Shown here in pieces: positions 63,178 through 64,000 of a stretch of DNA of 64,000 nt (position 1 is its first letter; each line of letters begins with the position of its first letter). A program made the position numbers and the translations under genes. Below the pieces are notes generated by a model, which ran no database searches, was not told where the DNA came from, and saw only the letters and a program-made list of their open reading frames with translations. The stretch spans positions 26,604,178 to 26,668,177 of the forward strand of contig CM055109.1 in assembly GCA_029204225.1 (NCBI GenBank), written 5' to 3'. The DNA is from Diphasiastrum complanatum. Its lineage: Eukaryota; Streptophyta; Lycopodiopsida; Lycopodiales; Lycopodiaceae.

Positions 63178-64000
63178 AGGATATTGTCAAAGCACACCTG
63201 ACTTTTCTCTTTTTATGCCAATACGTGATAGAAGCGTCCATTGAGCTTGCCACTAATCCTTTTGCCAAACTCCTTGCAACTCTAGGTGATGCCAAAAATA
63301 TTAGAGAAATTGAATGCTTGCTCAAAAGACCCACCTTTTTCACACTGCAAGACAAATTCTTTCAAAACTCCAATAAAAGAATGGGCACTTTTAATCTCAA
63401 CAACCCAAGCTTTGTTATCTTTGGCCAAGGTGGGGATAAAAGAAGGAAATTCACAGGATTCAAAGAGAAAGAAGGACAAGGAAGTGGGACAAAGAAGGTG
63501 CTGCCAGTCAAGAAGCTAAATTTCTATAGGGATTGATATGCTTGTAGGACAATGAAGTTTTGGACAAAAGGGAACTGATCAAGAATACGACGAATTGCCT
63601 ACAGCTCATTACGCATGATACCAAGGGAACACTCTTTCTACATTTACTTTACCGCAATAGGATGTTTGAGACCTTTCATGTGAAGTAGTTTTATGCTCGC
63701 ATTTTATTACAGTTGTCTAGCTTACATGAGTCCTTTGACGATATCATCTTTGGTTGGTCACACATGTTGAATGTTAAAATGGATTGATACTTTCCTTATG
63801 ATGTCTTTTGTAACTTTCAAGTTGAAAACCTACAAGCTTGATCATGCACTACTTTGAAACATTTTAAAGGCTTTATCTCAAAAAAGTTTGGTCATGTCTC
63901 GACTACATATTTCAACTTAATCAATAGTAAGGTCCTCAAACACTCCTTAGAAAAAAGACTTAATCATATCATTCTACAACATACTAATATCCAGAGTATT
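63178..64000. other. Unassigned sequence
   Basis: A plus-strand frame at 63156-63536 and a minus-strand frame at 63479-63282 overlap; neither matches a family that I recognise. The rest is AT-rich. Confidence 0.35.

Overview
This window is nuclear DNA from a plant, most likely a flowering plant; the species cannot be fixed from the sequence. The evidence is nested Ty1/copia and Ty3/gypsy retrotransposons with plant-type primer-binding sites (TGGTATCAGAGC, initiator tRNA-Met), a TTTAGGG-derived repeat tract, GT/AG introns, a tRNA-like SINE, and very long uninterrupted (GA/CT)n arrays. Most of the 64 kb is repeat; convincing host coding sequence is sparse.

Layout. 1-6 kb: a cluster of short palindromes, one LTR of a Reina-like chromovirus on the minus strand, old AT-rich sequence, and a diverged tandem repeat whose units carry a TTGACGAAC/GTTCGTCAA palindrome. 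8.4-13.4 kb: about thirteen copies of a ~360-bp satellite arranged head-to-head as two inverted arms around a unique spacer. 13.4-15.1 kb: a gypsy integrase scrap abutting a decayed copia integrase/RT/RNase H. 18.7-21.4 kb: an LTR fragment, then a 429-codon frame with only two internal stops and an FCP1/NIF-like phosphatase ORF. 22-37.6 kb: a large decayed Tat-like gypsy element on the minus strand, with a 3.3-kb copia element nested in it (TGGAA target duplication intact), and an unrecognised coiled-coil reading region downstream of pol. 37.6-39.5 kb: a copia LTR, PBS and gag scrap.

40.0-43.9 kb holds the one clearly complete host gene: a four-exon TMEM18 homologue (167 aa) with a telo-box upstream, an inverted-repeat element in intron 1 and a poly(A) signal. 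44.6-47.9 kb: palindromes, minisatellites, a ~355-bp satellite that is a diverged relative of the 8-13 kb satellite, and a degenerate telomere-like tract. 48.2-50 kb: a partial copia element. 51.0-53.1 kb: exon-like pieces of an unidentified minus-strand gene, cut by a Reina-like LTR with PBS and gag (53.1-55.3 kb). 55.3-58 kb: a strand-biased ACCGCA-rich tract and a second Tat-like gag. 58-64 kb: mostly featureless, plus a SINE, foldback modules and (CT)n arrays.

The features do not form one pathway. The recurring theme is foldback structure at several scales: perfect hairpins, paired hairpins sharing one arm sequence, and a kilobase-scale inverted satellite array.
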